The notes beneath the pieces were generated by a model that was not told the origin of the DNA, did no database searches, and saw only the letters and a list, made by a program, of their open reading frames with translations. Of a stretch of 64,000 bases of DNA, positions 53,562 to 62,944 are shown piece by piece; positions within the stretch are counted from its first letter, which is position 1; each line of letters opens with the position of its first letter. Both the position numbers and the translations under genes were made by a program. This DNA is from Paracidovorax oryzae ATCC 19882. GTDB taxonomy: Bacteria; Pseudomonadota; Gammaproteobacteria; Burkholderiales; Burkholderiaceae_C. The stretch is from NCBI RefSeq assembly GCF_000687165.1, contig NZ_KK366049.1:256304-320303 (forward strand). Direction: 5' to 3'.

Positions 53562-56500
53562 ATGGCCACGTTCGTCAACGACCGCAGAGCGATCCACGAA
53601 GGCCGCAGCCCGGCGATGATCCCGGGCCCGGTGAACCCCGTGTTCCCCAAGCCCAACGGGCCGCCCGTGCCCATCCTGAACATGGCGCACGGGCCGGGCC
53701 TCAAGAACGGCACCGCCACCCTCAAGATCGACGGGCAGCCCGTCGCCATTGCCGGCAGCCGCTTCGAATCCATCCCCGCCACGCCCGACCGCCTGGGCGG
53801 CATCGCGGGCGTCAGGTCCACCGTGGTGGGCGGCGCCGCCGAGCCCACCAGCTACAGCAGCGACACCAAGTTCGAGAGCCGCGGCAGCGTGCGCTCGTTC
53901 GATACCACCAAGAGCAATTCGCTGGTGATCGACCCGGGCTGGCGTGGGCGCCTCGCGATGGCGCTGCTGCCGGAGCCCTACGACAAGCTGGCCCTGAAGG
54001 TCATCGAAAAACTCCCTGGCGCTTTCGAGGCAGAGTTCGCCGCCCTGGGCGAGAGCCTGACCGATCCCAGTGCGCTCATCGGCCCGGCCCTCAAGGTCAT
54101 CGGCAAGCTCATCCCGGGGCTGAATGTGCTGATGAACGGTGCCGCGATGGCCCAGGCGGCCGGCCAGATCGACGCGTTGGCGCAGAAGGTGCAGGAACTG
54201 CTGACTCCGCCGATGACCGACGCCAAGCTCGACGAGATCGCGCAGATCATCGCCGACGAGGTGGCGATGATCACGACGCAATTCGTGGTCGGCAAGATCG
54301 CCAAGCGCGCTCGCTCGCGTCCCGGCCCGGTGGCCACCGGGCATGACAACCGCACCAATCCCAATACCACCGCCAGCATCATGGACGATGCCCGCAAGGG
54401 GTTCGCGCCGAATGCCGGATGCGAACTGGGCACGTGCCACCCGGTCATCTTCGCCACGGGCGCCAAGATCCTCTCCGAGACCGACTTCGAGCTGCCCGGC
54501 CCGTTGCCGCTCGCCTGGCGCCGCTTTTACCGCTCCAGCGACCGGCGCCCGGGCTGGCTCGGCTGGGGCTGGAGCACGCCGCTCTCCATCGAGTTGGCGC
54601 TGGCCTACGACGCCGTGCACTACTACGACGCGCGCGGCCGCCTCGTGCGGCTGCCCGTGCTGCCGCGCGGTGCCAGCCACTTCGATGCGCGCGAGAAGAT
54701 CACCGTGCGGCACCACGAGGGCGGCGGCTGGAGCATCGAGGCCACCGACGGCCTGCGCCATGAATTCGCGGCCCCCGTGCCCGGCCAGTGGCGCCTGCCG
54801 CTGGCGCGCATGGCCGACCGCAACGGCAACGCCGTCACGCTGCACTATCCCGCGTACGACGCCACCGGCGCCGACGGCATCGCTCCGCGGCCCCTGGGCC
54901 TGACGGACAGCGCGGGCCGGCAACTGCGCTTCGAATGGAGCGCAGAGGAAGGCGCGCCGGACCGGCTGCTGCAGGCCATCCACCTCGAGCCGCGCGTGCT
55001 GGACGGCGTGCAGCACGCGGGCGGCGTGCTCGCGCGATACGCCTACGGCACCGAGGGCAACGAGGCTGGCGACCTGCGTGCCAACCTGGTCGAGGCCGCC
55101 GATGCCCTGGGCGGCACCGCGCGCTACCGCTACCGCCATCACCTGATGGTGGCCTATGCCACCCGCAACGGCTTCACGCACCACCAGCAATGGAGCCGCC
55201 ACGACGCGGGCGGCCGCGTCGTGCGCACCTGGACGGACACGCCGGGCCTGCTGGACACGCGCTTCGACTACGACCTGGGCCGGCGCACCACCCACGTGAC
55301 TGACGCGCTGGGCCGGCGCAGCAGCTACGAATACAACGCGGCGCACGAAGTCGTCGCCATCACCGAACCCGGCCCCGACGGCCGCCCCGTGCGCACCGAG
55401 ACGCGCCTGGACGCTGCCGGCAACCCCGAGGAAGCCCGCGACGCGCTGGGCCGGGCCACGCGCTGGCGCTTCGATGCGCGCGGCAACCTGCTGGCCGTGA
55501 CCGACGCGGCCGGCGCCACCACGCGCCTCGCCTACGGCCACCTCGACCTGCCGGTGGAGATCACCGATGCGCTGGGCCACGTCTGGCGCCAGCAATACGA
55601 CGAGCGCGGCAACCTCGCCGAGCGCGTCGATCCGCTGGGCCATGCCACGCGCTGGCGCTACGACGCGCGCGGCCTGCCCGTGGCCATCGAGGACGCGCAC
55701 GGCAAGACCCGCCGCCTGCTGTGGGACGACGCCGGCCAGCTCGTCGCCTACACCGACTGCTCCGGCCAGACCACGCGCTACACCTGGGACACGCTGGGCA
55801 ACCTGCTCACGGCCACCGACGCCCTGGGCCAGACCACCCGGTACCGCCACGACGCCCTGGGCCGCCTGCGCCACGTGGTGGGGCCCGACGGCTCGGAGCA
55901 CCGCTACGACTACGACGCGCAGGGCAACCTCACCGGCTACACCGACCCGCAAGGCGCCGCCACGCGCTACGCCTACAACGGGATCGACCAGCCCGTGCAG
56001 CGCCAGGACCCGCTCGGCGGCACGCTGCGCTACCAGCACGACGCCGTGGGCCGCCTCGTGGCGCTGCAGAACGAGAACGGGGACATCACCCGCTTCACCT
56101 ACGACGCGGCGGACAACCTCATCGAGGAAGTCGGCTTCGACGGCCGCATCCAGCGCTACCGCTACAACGCCGCGGGCGAACTGGCCGAACTGCATGAGCG
56201 CGACGCGCGGCTGCCGCCGGACACGCCGTACGACCCCGACCCCGCAGCGCCGTTACCGAAGCGCACCGTGTTCCGCCGCGACGCGGTGGGCCGCCTCGTC
56301 GCCAAGGCGCACCTCGGGCCGGAAGGCACGGAGGAGGGAGCCGGCAGCCGCGATGCCACCACCTTCGCCTACGACCTGCTGGGCCGCATGCTGCAGGCCG
56401 GCAACGCCGATGCCCGGGTGCACTTCGCCTACGACCCGCTTTCGCGCCTCGTCGAGGAGGTGCAGGAGCACCTGGCGCCGGAAGGGACGGGCACCCTCGG

Positions 56501-58370
56501 CCGCTACGCCTGGCGCCATGCCTACGACGCGCTGGGCAACCGCACGGACAGCCGCATGCCCGGCGGCCGGCACGTGCAATGGCTCTACTACGGCTCGGGC
56601 CACCTGCACCAGATCCGGGTGGACGGGCATGTGCTCTCGGACATCGAGCGCGACGCGCTGCACCAGGAAATCGAGCGCACCCAGGGCGCCCTGGAAAGCC
56701 GCTACGGCTGGGACCCGATGGGCCGGCTGGTGGCGCACAAGGTGGGCCGGCGGCAGGCGCTGCAGGGCCAGCCGGGCATGCCGTCGCCACAGGCCCTGCG
56801 GGACCGCGACCAGGGCCTGCCTGCGATGCCGAATTTGCCTTCGGGCGACCGTATTGCGCGGCAGTACCGCTACGACCCCACGGGCAACCTCATCGCCACG
56901 CGGGACGGCCTGCGGGGCGACAGCCACTACCGCTACGACCCGCTGGGCCGCATCCTGGCGGCGCAGCGCGGCGGCGACCACAAGCAGCAAGCCACCGAGC
57001 GTGAAACCTTCGCGTTCGATCCGGCCGGCAACCTGCTCAACCCCAACCGGGGCGCGGGGCCGCAGGCGAGCGGCGGCGTGGGCCAGCGGGACGTGGTGCC
57101 GCACAACCGCCTGGCGGTGTACCAGGACCTGCGCTTCGCCTACGACCTGCACGGCAACGTCACTGAGCGGCGCATCGGCTGGCACACGGTGCAGCACTAC
57201 CGCTACAGCCCGGAGCACCAGATCGTCGAAGCGCGCGTCGTGCGCTACCGCGACCGCCCCGCCGAAGCGAAAGGGCACGCGGAGCCTGCGGCCACGGAGC
57301 AGGCCACCCACTACCGCTACGACGCACTGGGCCGGCGCATCGAGAAGCGGGATGCGTTCGGGCGCACAGCCTTCCTCTACGACGGGGACCTGCTGGCGGG
57401 CGAGCTGCGCGGCAGCAGGCTGTCGGAATACCTCTACGAGCCGGACAGCTTCGTGCCGCTGGCGAAGCTGGAGTCAGAGTGGAAGGGCGGCACCGTAGAC
57501 AAAGAAAGAGAAAGGGAGGAGGACAAGGAGTCGGCACGACCCAAGGACTTCGCTGCCTACTACTACCAATGCGACCAGATCGGCGCGCCGCAGGAGCTGA
57601 CGGACGAGCAGGGCCGCATCGTGTGGGCGGCGAGCTACCGGGTGTGGGGGCAGACGCAGGCGCTGCAGGTGATGCGCACGGGTACGGACGACGCGGCGGT
57701 GTTCACCCAGGCGGAGCGGCCGTTGGCGCTGGCGGCGAATGGGGACGTGCAGGCGCTGAGCTTCGTGGAGCAGCCGCTGCGGTTCCAGGGGCAGTATTTC
57801 GATGGAGAGACGGGGCTGCACTACAACCGTTTTCGGTACTACGATCCGGTGACCGGGCGGTTTGTGCATCAGGATCCGATTGGGTTATTAGGGGGGACTA
57901 ATCTTTTCATTTATGCTGTTTCGCCGACGAATTGGGCGGATTTATTAGGTCTCACAGCCGACAAATTAGGACGTAATCTCCGCAGGGCAGGTCGGCCCTT
58001 GCAGCAGGGGCAAACACCACACCATATTGTTCAGGAGAACTGCAAGAAGAATCGTCACGTTCAAAATTCAAGAGATATTTTGGGAAGAAATAATATAGGC
58101 ATTGATGACGCTTCCAACGGTGCTCGCTTGTGGGGAACTAATCCTGCTCAAACTGCCACCGCGAATCATCCAGGCTCTGCTGCTGCTAGAGCTGCCGGAA
58201 ATTATCACGCAGGCCCCCATGTTCACAGTGATATGAATGATAAGCTTATTTATCAAATATTGAAGGGCGTAGAAAAAAGAGGAGGTAATGTGGAAGCCGC
58301 TCTTCAAGACATAGGGCGCCGCTTGGAAAGCGGTAGTTGGAAGTATACATTCTCGTGTTGTTGTAAATGA
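53562..58370 (+). CDS. PAAR-like (DUF4150)-Rhs type VI effector with AHH-family nuclease tip
   Basis: 1602 residues. Residues 1-120 are a DUF4150 PAAR-like spike tip (GRSPAMIPGPVNPVFPKPNG, AHGPGLKNGTATLKIDGQPV). Residues ~286-370 are DUF6531 (TCHPVIFATGAKILSETDFE). RHS/YD repeats run ~450-1400, and the core end is near 1414-1462 (GRFVHQDPIGLLGGTNLFIY, then WADLLGL in place of the usual DPLGL). The C-terminal ~140 residues are an AT-richer tip with PHHIVQENCKK and HAGPHVHSDMN, matching the AHH nuclease group of the HNH/EndoVII superfamily. Base composition drops sharply near 57880, marking an exchanged tip. Confidence 0.93.
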   Translation: MATFVNDRRAIHEGRSPAMIPGPVNPVFPKPNGPPVPILNMAHGPGLKNGTATLKIDGQPVAIAGSRFESIPATPDRLGGIAGVRSTVVGGAAEPTSYSSDTKFESRGSVRSFDTTKSNSLVIDPGWRGRLAMALLPEPYDKLALKVIEKLPGAFEAEFAALGESLTDPSALIGPALKVIGKLIPGLNVLMNGAAMAQAAGQIDALAQKVQELLTPPMTDAKLDEIAQIIADEVAMITTQFVVGKIAKRARSRPGPVATGHDNRTNPNTTASIMDDARKGFAPNAGCELGTCHPVIFATGAKILSETDFELPGPLPLAWRRFYRSSDRRPGWLGWGWSTPLSIELALAYDAVHYYDARGRLVRLPVLPRGASHFDAREKITVRHHEGGGWSIEATDGLRHEFAAPVPGQWRLPLARMADRNGNAVTLHYPAYDATGADGIAPRPLGLTDSAGRQLRFEWSAEEGAPDRLLQAIHLEPRVLDGVQHAGGVLARYAYGTEGNEAGDLRANLVEAADALGGTARYRYRHHLMVAYATRNGFTHHQQWSRHDAGGRVVRTWTDTPGLLDTRFDYDLGRRTTHVTDALGRRSSYEYNAAHEVVAITEPGPDGRPVRTETRLDAAGNPEEARDALGRATRWRFDARGNLLAVTDAAGATTRLAYGHLDLPVEITDALGHVWRQQYDERGNLAERVDPLGHATRWRYDARGLPVAIEDAHGKTRRLLWDDAGQLVAYTDCSGQTTRYTWDTLGNLLTATDALGQTTRYRHDALGRLRHVVGPDGSEHRYDYDAQGNLTGYTDPQGAATRYAYNGIDQPVQRQDPLGGTLRYQHDAVGRLVALQNENGDITRFTYDAADNLIEEVGFDGRIQRYRYNAAGELAELHERDARLPPDTPYDPDPAAPLPKRTVFRRDAVGRLVAKAHLGPEGTEEGAGSRDATTFAYDLLGRMLQAGNADARVHFAYDPLSRLVEEVQEHLAPEGTGTLGRYAWRHAYDALGNRTDSRMPGGRHVQWLYYGSGHLHQIRVDGHVLSDIERDALHQEIERTQGALESRYGWDPMGRLVAHKVGRRQALQGQPGMPSPQALRDRDQGLPAMPNLPSGDRIARQYRYDPTGNLIATRDGLRGDSHYRYDPLGRILAAQRGGDHKQQATERETFAFDPAGNLLNPNRGAGPQASGGVGQRDVVPHNRLAVYQDLRFAYDLHGNVTERRIGWHTVQHYRYSPEHQIVEARVVRYRDRPAEAKGHAEPAATEQATHYRYDALGRRIEKRDAFGRTAFLYDGDLLAGELRGSRLSEYLYEPDSFVPLAKLESEWKGGTVDKEREREEDKESARPKDFAAYYYQCDQIGAPQELTDEQGRIVWAASYRVWGQTQALQVMRTGTDDAAVFTQAERPLALAANGDVQALSFVEQPLRFQGQYFDGETGLHYNRFRYYDPVTGRFVHQDPIGLLGGTNLFIYAVSPTNWADLLGLTADKLGRNLRRAGRPLQQGQTPHHIVQENCKKNRHVQNSRDILGRNNIGIDDASNGARLWGTNPAQTATANHPGSAAARAAGNYHAGPHVHSDMNDKLIYQILKGVEKRGGNVEAALQDIGRRLESGSWKYTFSCCCK

Positions 58371-59041
58371 TGAAAAATGATCTGCTATTAGATATTCCGG
58401 AATTCCAAAGAATGCTTGCAGACTGCGAAATGGCATTCAAGGCCAAAGTCGCCGAGCTTTCTAGTAATAAGTTCGTGGAAACGGTTTTACTGAAGCCGAC
58501 GGAGTGGAGATATTCTCGAGGTGATTTTTTCTATCCATTGCCCTATCGGGATGAAATGGCGGGATATCAGCCCGCTAAACTGCTCAAGAAGAGCTATGAA
58601 AGCACGGATGAGGCGAGCGAGAAAGGAATTTATTCTTCGGGCTTTGTTGGTGATAATCATGTTGTAACTAGGCATCCCCTAGAGCTAAAAAACGTCATCG
58701 ATATATGTTTCTTTGAGCGGTGCAAACAAGAAATAAGTTGTTTTAGCATGCGTGGTTTTAGAGGTGATTCTGGGAGAAAGGACGTTGTTAACAGCGTTGA
58801 GAAAATAATAAATAAGGAAGATAAAATCATGAGCGCTCTATATGCTAGTGATGGGAATTTCTCCTTGAATTTACTTTTGAGAAATACGAATGGTGAACTT
58901 AGTGAAGAATATGTTTATGCAAAAGGTTGGAATAAAAATGATGTTTACAGATATATCCATCATGAGGGGAAATTGACAGAAGTGAGGGGTGTTGGGAAAA
59001 CTGGTGATTTTGATGTTCTGATCTGGCAGCGTAAATTATGA
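58367..59041 (+). CDS. Cognate immunity protein candidate for the Rhs AHH toxin
   Basis: 224 residues, overlapping the rhs stop by 4 bp (ATGA), the standard toxin-immunity arrangement. AT-rich, no signal peptide, so cytosolic, as needed against a nuclease. I recognise no family. Visible segments include WRYSRGDFFYPLPYRDEMAG (~45-60) and a Lys-rich C-terminal half (KIINKEDKIMSALYASDGNF; GELSEEYVYAKGWNKNDVYR). An ATG at 58370 is an alternative start. Immunity function is inferred from position. Confidence 0.8.
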   Translation: MMKNDLLLDIPEFQRMLADCEMAFKAKVAELSSNKFVETVLLKPTEWRYSRGDFFYPLPYRDEMAGYQPAKLLKKSYESTDEASEKGIYSSGFVGDNHVVTRHPLELKNVIDICFFERCKQEISCFSMRGFRGDSGRKDVVNSVEKIINKEDKIMSALYASDGNFSLNLLLRNTNGELSEEYVYAKGWNKNDVYRYIHHEGKLTEVRGVGKTGDFDVLIWQRKL

Positions 59042-59165
59042 GAAGTACCGCCACGACTACACTTGCGACCGTCTGTGAGGAAGCGCTGTTAACGCCACGG
59101 CCGCTGGAGCAGCGCGGTGAGAAGCGGGACGGCGCCGTCGGGATAGCTTTGGTGATTCAGCGTTC
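59042..59165 (+). pseudogene. Displaced rhs 3' fragment
   Basis: A G/C-rich island in AT-rich DNA. Translated, it starts KYRHDYTCDRL, like an RHS YD repeat (YRHDALGRL), and contains GAGAAGCGGGAC, as at 57348 in the intact rhs. Short and interrupted by stops. It precedes the SUKH immunity gene. Confidence 0.5.
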
Positions 59166-59244
59166 ACACCATAGGTCAGTAATAATGAGCGTGAAGAAGA
59201 ATTGCGGAAAAGTCTAGAGGATTTTCATTCGAAGGAGAACTACG

Positions 59245-59664
59245 GTGCATGAATCTGCCATTGCAGTTTTAGAGGGTTTTTTAGGATTGGAGATTCCGGA
59301 CGCCTACAGGATTTTTCTTTTAAATGGTAACGGCGCATGGAGTGGAGGAAAGGATTTTGATATTTCTGAGCAAGGAGCTACTTCGCTGAAGTATTTCTTT
59401 CCGCTTGTGTCGGAAAATGTTGTCGAGAGTCTTCCGTACAAAATAAAATTGTACAAAGGAAGAATTCCGGAGGAAATGTTGCCTATTGGTTCTGATGATG
59501 GAGGGAACTTGTTGCTTATTTCTTTGAAAGGCAAGGATCGCGGCGCTGTTTTTTTCTGGGATCATGAAATGGAGGCGGAGGATGAAAGTGAACAGCCTTA
59601 TTATGATAATATCAAAATCCTCTCGAAAAATTTCGATGGATTTTTAAAATTCCTAAAAGATTAG
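59245..59664 (+). CDS. SMI1/KNR4 (SUKH) family immunity protein
   Basis: 139 residues from GTG 59245, with AAGGAG seven bases upstream; the nearby ATG is out of frame. SUKH-type features: EGFLGLEIPDAYRIFLLNGN with GAWSG near the N-terminus, LPIGSDDGGNLLLISLKGKD, GAVFFWDHE, and a C-terminal NFDGFLKFLKD helix. SUKH proteins are widespread immunity proteins against nuclease toxins. It follows a rhs remnant, so it is an orphan immunity gene from a lost tip. Confidence 0.85.
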   Translation: MHESAIAVLEGFLGLEIPDAYRIFLLNGNGAWSGGKDFDISEQGATSLKYFFPLVSENVVESLPYKIKLYKGRIPEEMLPIGSDDGGNLLLISLKGKDRGAVFFWDHEMEAEDESEQPYYDNIKILSKNFDGFLKFLKD

Positions 59665-60002
59665 TATCTGGATTTCCAGGTATTCGGTACGGTAGCGTGG
59701 GGAGAAGTCGATAAAGAAGCCCGGTCTAAAGCAGGCGTGGGGCCTAAAGATTACGGAAAAGAATGAGAGCAAAAAGCTGTTGCTGGAAATGCTAATTGGA
59801 TCAGGGAGCAGGATCTAAAAGGAGTAGATTTTATAGATATAGGCACGGATAAGGCGGCAAATAGAAGTCCTTTCTATGCTGCAGAGAAAAATGCATTGTC
59901 GAGGGTTAATGCAAGAGTTTTCAAGGTAGCAAGTGTGCTATAGCTAAAGCTCGCGCTTCTTCTAAAGCGAGTGCGCGCCCAAAGTCTCGCGGGAGGCATT
60001 GA
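59665..60002 (+). pseudogene. Broken Rhs-type toxin tip (remnant)
   Basis: Reads FGTVAWGEVDKEARSKAGVG, then PKDYGKE and a TGA stop (59764-59766). It continues in the same frame as NANWIREQDLKGVDFIDIGT, DKAANRSPFYAAEKNALSRV, NARVFKV. A one-base frameshift near 59925 leads to a basic tail KCAIAKARASSKASARPKSR ending at TGA 60000-60002. It looks like a C-terminal toxin domain killed by a stop and a frameshift. The fold is not identified. A ribosome site for the next gene lies inside its end. Confidence 0.6.
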
Positions 60003-60009
60003 TTTGTTC

Positions 60010-60388
60010 ATGTTTTTTCATATCCCAGTCTCCAAAGTCAAGATTGATGAGGTTCGTGATTTTTATAAAAATATATTGGGCTTTGATTCAGATTTTGAGA
60101 GCGCTCTTGTAAACGGAGAATATCCCAGGGTGGGGTTGTATTTTTATCCTGAAAAAAAGGCAAAAAAGAAGCGATAGCACCGTTCTAAGCTTTATTGTGT
60201 CAAAAAACCTTCCTTCTATCGCAAGGCGGATAAAAAATTATGGGGTCGATGTGGAAATTGTCACGGATATGTTGCGCCTGAACTATGCGGCAAGATTTGC
60301 GGATCCGGCTGATAATGCTATTCAGATATCATGCGACAACATTGTTGATGACAACGGCGAGTCTTTTGACGTGTCGATGATTGATTAA
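60010..60388 (+). pseudogene. Frameshifted VOC (glyoxalase-like) protein, probable former immunity gene
   Basis: Frame 1 encodes MFFHIPVSKVKIDEVRDFYK then NILGFDSD...YPRVGLYFYPEKKAKKK. After an A-rich run near 60161-60167, frame 2 continues SDSTVLSFIVSKNLPSIARR, IKNYGVDVEIVTD and ends FADPADNAIQISCDN, a vicinal-oxygen-chelate pattern (DFYxxxLGF ... DPxGNxIxI). A single-base indel in the poly-A tract breaks it. It begins 7 bp after the broken toxin tip, with GGGAGG upstream, so the pair decayed together. Confidence 0.7.
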
Positions 60389-60404
60389 AAAAATTTCCTG
60401 AAGA

Positions 60405-60510
60405 CATGTAGGGACTGCTGGGCAGCATGCGGTAGGCCGGCAACGCCGATGCGCGCGTGCGCGAGGCCTCGGCGGAGAGACCGAAGTTCAGGGCGCTGCG
60501 AAGAATGTGC
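60405..60510 (+). pseudogene. Displaced rhs fragment
   Basis: GGACTGCTGGGCAGCATGCG and the following AGGCCGGCAACGCCGATGCG closely match intact rhs at 56376-56430 (DLLGRMLQAGNADARVHF). Reading is blocked by an in-frame stop. It precedes the 60530 gene. Confidence 0.7.
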
Positions 60511-60529
60511 ATGTTCCTCTTAAAATGCC

Positions 60530-60925
60530 ATGATTAATTTCTGGATTGGTCCCCTTAGTAAGAAGGAAATCTCATTCGGCTTTGATTATTCCGATGCTGA
60601 GGATTTGCTTGAGATAATTAAAAAAGTAAAAAAAGAAAGCGGCGGGGCAGTGATTGAGGTCGCCAAAATTGTGAATGGATCAACGCTTGTTGAAAATTTG
60701 GGAATTCATTCAGTACCCGATGAGAAGGATGAGCGTGCTTGCGTCGCTAAAAGCGCAATCTCCATTTTCTTGACAGAGGATTCTTTGGATTATGCAATAT
60801 TTAAGATTGAAAAATTCATTGCAGAGGGCGACTTTTCACCTGCCGAATTTGGTTCTTTCAAATCTGGCAAGGGATTTGATTTTCAGATATATTTCATTAA
60901 AAAAATGAGCATGGGATTTTCCTAA
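60530..60925 (+). CDS. Orphan immunity-like hypothetical protein
   Basis: 131 residues, acidic and AT-rich, no signal peptide. I do not recognise a family. Visible: MINFWIGPLSKKEISFGFDY, then SDAEDLLEIIKKVKKESGGA, ENLGIHSVPDEKDERACVAK, and AIFKIEKFIAEGDFSPAEFG. It sits between two rhs fragments in an array of immunity-type genes, which is the only ground for calling it an immunity protein. Confidence 0.65.
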   Translation: MINFWIGPLSKKEISFGFDYSDAEDLLEIIKKVKKESGGAVIEVAKIVNGSTLVENLGIHSVPDEKDERACVAKSAISIFLTEDSLDYAIFKIEKFIAEGDFSPAEFGSFKSGKGFDFQIYFIKKMSMGFS

Positions 60926-60949
60926 TGACTTGCCGAAGGTTTCGATTTC

Positions 60950-61170
60950 GGCCGAGACTACGGAGCAGGTTAACCAATGCTGCGGAGCGTTTGGCCAGTG
61001 CATGAGAAGCGGGACGGGTTTGGGCGCGCAGACGTCTTCTACGACGGAGATCTGGTGGCGGGCGGGCTGCGTGGCTGCAGGCTGTCGGAATACCTCTGCG
61101 AGCCGGACAGTTTCGTGCCGCTGGCGAAGCCGGAGTCGGAATGGAGGGGCGAGGCCGCAGAGCAAAGAGG
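60950..61170 (+). pseudogene. Displaced rhs fragment (YD repeat region)
   Basis: About 200 bp clearly homologous to intact rhs 57331-57490: EKRDGFGRADVFYDGDLVAG with GLRGCRLSEYLCEPDSFVPL matches EKRDAFGRTAFLYDGDLLAG with ELRGSRLSEYLYEPDSFVPL. Truncated at both ends. Its frame runs open into the next gene. Confidence 0.85.
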
Positions 61171-61195
61171 CACGACCAATAATTTGGAATATGCC

Positions 61196-61639
61196 ATGAT
61201 GAGGAATAACAAAGAATTATCAAAAATAGTTGAAAAAGTCAGCCAGAAATATTCAGTAGAATCAGACTATAGTAAATTAATATGCTTCATGGTTGATTGC
61301 TTGGAATTGATTCCAGCCAACAACTCGGAAGCAGATCGCTTTGGAATGCGAACTGCAAAGAATTTCTGCCAAGGCAAAGCAACGGATGATGAGCTAAAAG
61401 AGGCAAGAATAGCCTGCTGGAAATACATTGACCAAAACGGCGGGATCCAGGATATTGCCAACGCAAAAACACGCAGCACAAGAGCAATATTGTGCGCCTT
61501 ATACAAAGACCCGCCTTCCGAAGAAATATCAGAAATATTGAGTTGGTTTGTAAAAGTGCTTCTGCTCAGTGAAAATAATTGTGAATACCTGCGCGAGAAA
61601 ATTGCCATGCACTTTCCGAAAGCTTTTTCTCTGCCATGA
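61196..61639 (+). CDS. Orphan immunity-like hypothetical protein
   Basis: 147 residues from ATG 61196 (61199 also possible), where codon use switches from rhs-like G/C-rich to AT-rich. Helical, no signal peptide: MMRNNKELSKIVEKVSQKYS, FMVDCLELIPANNSEADRFG, ACWKYIDQNGGIQDIANAKT, EILSWFVKVLLLSENNCEYL. No family recognised. The open frame extends upstream through the rhs remnant to 60977, but that part is rhs-derived. Probably the immunity gene of a lost tip. Confidence 0.65.
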   Translation: MMRNNKELSKIVEKVSQKYSVESDYSKLICFMVDCLELIPANNSEADRFGMRTAKNFCQGKATDDELKEARIACWKYIDQNGGIQDIANAKTRSTRAILCALYKDPPSEEISEILSWFVKVLLLSENNCEYLREKIAMHFPKAFSLP

Positions 61640-61668
61640 AAATCGCTTGTATCTCAATGGACGTACTC

Positions 61669-62910
61669 TGACGTGCTCCCCGACAGCCGTACCACCTGAA
61701 TGGAAGTGAGGTTACGTCAACTTGGAGAATGACGGACATGAGGAAGAGTCGATTCACGGCAGCAGCAGATCATCGGTTTCCTGAAGCAGGCCGAAGCGGG
61801 CCTGGCGGTCGAGGAGGTCTGCCGGCAGGGCGGTTTCAGCGAGCCCACCTTCTACAAGTGGCGATCCAGGTGCGGCGGCATGGATGCCGAGGAAGCCCGG
61901 CGCCTGAAGGAGTTGGAGGTCGAGAACGCCCGGCTCAAGAAGCTGCTGGCCGAGGCCCACCTGGATCTCGAAGTCCTCAAGATCGGCTTCGGGGGTAAAG
62001 CGCTAGCCCCGCAGGACAAGCGCAAGGCCATTGCCCGGATGCTGGAGCATGCCAGGCTCTCCGAGCGCAGGGCCTGCCGTCTTGCGGGGCTCTCCCGCGA
62101 TGCCTGGCGCCACCCGTCGCAGCCCGGCGCCTGCACGGTGCGGCTGCGCGAGCGCATCCACGCCGTGGCCATGCAGCGGCGGCGCTTCGGGAAAAGCCGT
62201 GTGCATGACATGCTGCGCAGCGAGTTTCCAGGCACCAATCACAAGAAGGTGTATCGCCTCTACCGCGAGCAGGGCTTGGCGGTACGCAAGCGCAACAAGG
62301 CCAGGAAGTACCGCGGCGAGCGGACACCGCTCGTTGCCGCCATGCGTGCCAACCAGACCTGGAGCCTGGACTTCGTCAGCGACGCACTGGCCAATGGCCG
62401 GCGAATCAAATGCCTGACCATCACCGATGACTTCACCCGCGAGTGCATCGACATCGCGGCGGATCTGTCGATGCCCGGGGCCTATGTCGCCCGGGTGCTG
62501 GAGCGCACGGTATGTTTCAGAGGGTACTCGCAGGCCATCCGGACCGACAACGGCCCGGAATTCACCTGCGGGCCTTCATGGCCTGGCTGCAGGCGCGAGG
62601 TATCGAGCACATCCTGATCCAGCCGGGAAAGCCCACCCAGACCGCCTATATCGAAAGCTTCAACGGCCGGTTCAGGGACGAATGCCTCAATGAGAACTGG
62701 TTCGAGACCCTGGCCCAGGCCAGATAGGTCATCGCCCTTTGGCGCCAGGACTACAACGAAGTGCGACCCCACGGGAGCATTGGCCGGATACCACCTGCCG
62801 CATTTGCAGCCAAGCACCGCGAACCATCCACCATCGATGCAAAATCAGTTAACCTGCAAAACCCTGGACCTCTCTCCTAATGATTGGTATGGCTACAGGG
62901 GGGCGGGTCA
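61669..62910 (+). mobile_element. Decayed IS3-family insertion sequence
   Basis: About 1240 bp bounded by imperfect terminal inverted repeats (TGACGTGCTCCCCGACAGCC at the left; the complement of the right end reads TGACCCGCCCCCCTGTAGCC). It contains a broken OrfAB transposase. No clear target-site duplication is seen at these ends, so it may be old or have rearranged. Confidence 0.75.
61738..62880 (+). pseudogene. IS3-family transposase OrfA/OrfB, inactivated
   Basis: It starts MRKSRFT, then an extra base near 61757-61765 shifts the frame; the proper frame continues IIGFLKQAEAGLAVEEVCRQ, GGFSEPTFYKW (OrfA helix-turn-helix) and LKELEVENARLKKLLAEAHL. OrfB has the rve integrase core: first Asp in TWSLDFVSDAL, second Asp in IRTDNGPEF. 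One base is missing near 62570, and a TAG (62725-62727) falls after NENWFETLAQAR. The tail QDYNEVRPHGSIGRIPPAAF ends at 62880. At least three lesions make it non-functional. Confidence 0.85.
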
Positions 62911-62944
62911 ATCCTGTTAGACCGAAGGTAAACAGTAAGGTTGG

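Noticed and set aside
60977..61195. N-terminal extension of the 61196 gene
   Set aside because: The sequence is a clear rhs fragment homologous to 57331-57490 and reads into the gene only because the frame happens to stay open.
61669..62910. Target-site duplication of the IS3-family element
   Set aside because: The bases outside the inferred inverted repeats do not match (actc against atcc), so none is claimed.
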